A stretch of 64,000 nucleotides of DNA, taken from positions 62,001-126,000 of the forward strand of contig CAYPIE010000002.1 in assembly GCA_964410665.1 (NCBI GenBank), given 5' to 3'. The notes below the pieces were generated by a model, which worked only from the letters and a program-made list of their open reading frames with translations, did no database searches and was not told the DNA's origin. The position numbers and the translations under genes are program-made. Source of the DNA: CAYPIE01 sp964410665 (lineage in GTDB: Bacteria; Planctomycetota; Planctomycetia; Gemmatales; Gemmataceae). Positions 63,404 to 64,000 of the stretch are shown piece by piece. Numbering within the stretch: the stretch's first letter is position 1; every line of letters begins with the position of its first letter.

Positions 63404-63443
63404 AAGATCAGTGGACACCGAGTTCGTGGTGTCCACTGATCTT
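63404..63443. repeat. 16-bp perfect inverted repeat at the left end of the IS element
   Basis: AAGATCAGTGGACACC (63404-63419) and GGTGTCCACTGATCTT (63428-63443) are exact reverse complements around an 8-base spacer. The right copy has the character of an IS3-family terminal repeat reading into the transposase gene. The left copy is an oppositely oriented end with no second element attached, as if a partner copy had been lost. Confidence 0.7.
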
Positions 63444-64000
63444 GAGAGGACCCTGCGATGGCACGTATCCGACGAAAGTTCACCCCGGAGTTCAAGGCCG
63501 AGGCCGTCAAACTTTTTCCCGAGCAGGGATACTCCTTCGCGTTGGCAGCCGCAAACCTGGGCATCAACGAGAACTCCTTGCAGCAGTGGAAGAAGGCCCT
63601 CAACGAGAAGGGCTCCGCTGCCTTCCCGGGGCACGGTCGTCGCGATGCTCTGGAGAAAGAGCTGGCCCGGTTGCGCGAGGACAACCAGCCTGCGCCTGGA
63701 ACGGGACATTGTAAAAAAGTCGACGGCCTTCTCCTTCGCCAAGGACTCGTCGTGAGATATGCCCTCATCGACGAGCACCGCGAACGCTGGCCGGTGCGAC
63801 GGATGTGCCAACTGCTGCAGGTCAGCCCCGCCGGGTTCTACACCTGGTCTGGCCGCCGGCGCAGAAACGCCCGCACGAAGCGGGATGCGTGACTCGTCGA
63901 GATCCCGGCGATCCACCGCGAATTCAAGGGCCGCTACGGTAGCCTTCGGATCCACGTTGAGCTGCTCGCCCGAGGGCACGCGGTGAGCCGCGACACGGTC
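63428..64000 (+). mobile_element. IS3-family insertion sequence, left part, decayed
   Basis: From the terminal repeat to the window edge. It contains the two usual overlapping transposase frames, OrfA (HTH) then OrfB (DDE), but both are broken. The right end and target-site duplication are outside the window, so the element length is not known. Confidence 0.8.
63458..64000 (+). pseudogene. IS3-family transposase OrfA/OrfB remnant
   Basis: OrfA begins MARIRRKFTPEFKAEAVKL, a typical IS3 helix-turn-helix. It shifts frame near 63690: the expected leucine-zipper ending LRLERDIVKKSTAF continues in the next frame to a stop at 63755. OrfB restarts at the GTG of VRYALIDEHRERWPVRRMCQLL and meets a TGA at 63890-63892 just after NARTKRDA, where relatives read on. 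The remaining sequence (LVEIPAIHREFKGRYGSLRI) continues the OrfB frame. The catalytic DDE residues are beyond the window. With a frameshift in OrfA and a stop in OrfB this copy cannot make a normal transposase. Confidence 0.82.

Noticed and set aside
1..64000. CRISPR arrays, tRNA or rRNA genes, riboswitches
   Set aside because: No regularly spaced direct repeats, cloverleaf-like or rRNA-like sequence was recognised by eye; a covariance-model scan would be needed to exclude small RNAs.

Overview
The window is about 64 kb of draft bacterial chromosome (a 100-base run of N sits at 9608-9707), and the gene content points clearly to a planctomycete, most likely of the Gemmata/Isosphaera side of the phylum. 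The evidence is: a secreted giant whose N-terminus carries the RRRLAFESLEDR..PA motif common in that group; PSCyt1/DUF1549/DUF1553 and PSCyt1-LRR proteins; a tandem pair of twin-arginine Gfo/Idh/MocA proteins; DUF1080 and ThuA proteins; PQQ-type beta-propellers; and a double-length UvrA. Lineage is inferred from families only; no rRNA or tRNA gene was seen.

Layout. 0-8.1 kb: a 2336-residue protein holding two complete UvrA bodies plus a repeated C-terminal domain, then a zinc-ribbon SAM methyltransferase ending inside a large hairpin. 8.1-19 kb: a cysteine-rich secreted protein (minus strand), an intergenic region with a palindrome and the assembly gap, and a ~3095-residue exported protein with a Gly-rich beta-helix, lamin-tail, cadherin-like and six golvesin-like modules. 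19-25.3 kb: a single-HKD phospholipase-D-like protein overlapping tadA, a PQQ propeller protein, and a compact phosphonate operon (PhnZ-like di-iron oxygenase, PhnX hydrolase, LctP-type permease). 25.4-28.3 kb: an anchored protein of unknown function and a CPBP protease/HD-GYP pair. 28.6-39.7 kb: one gene for a complete NRPS-PKS-aminotransferase-NRPS-thioesterase assembly line. 39.7-48.2 kb: thioredoxin-like protein, PPC-domain exported protein, FHA-GAF-HD-GYP regulator, NUDIX hydrolase, ThuA protein, a decayed SDR gene and a PQQ protein. 48.6-53.3 kb: an amidoligase, a large exported TIM-barrel-like protein and a small basic protein. 53.5-63.4 kb: exported catabolic-type proteins (two Gfo/Idh/MocA paralogues, DUF1549/DUF1553, PhoD-like phosphatase, DUF1080, PSCyt1-LRR). 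63.4 kb to the end: the left part of a decayed IS3-family element.

The most interesting system is the single-gene megasynthase at 28640-39721. Its domains, in order, are a remnant condensation domain, A (proline-like code), T, KS, AT (malonyl-type), ACP, PLP aminotransferase, C, A (valine code), T and TE. This predicts a small beta-amino-acid product built from Pro, malonate and Val, with the ketone converted to an amine on the enzyme. No tailoring, export or PPTase genes lie beside it. Other points worth attention are the UvrA fusion with its repeated C-terminal domain, the Gfo/Idh/MocA paralogue that has lost both catalytic residues, and the phosphonate operon that lacks a transaminase or hydroxylase to feed it.
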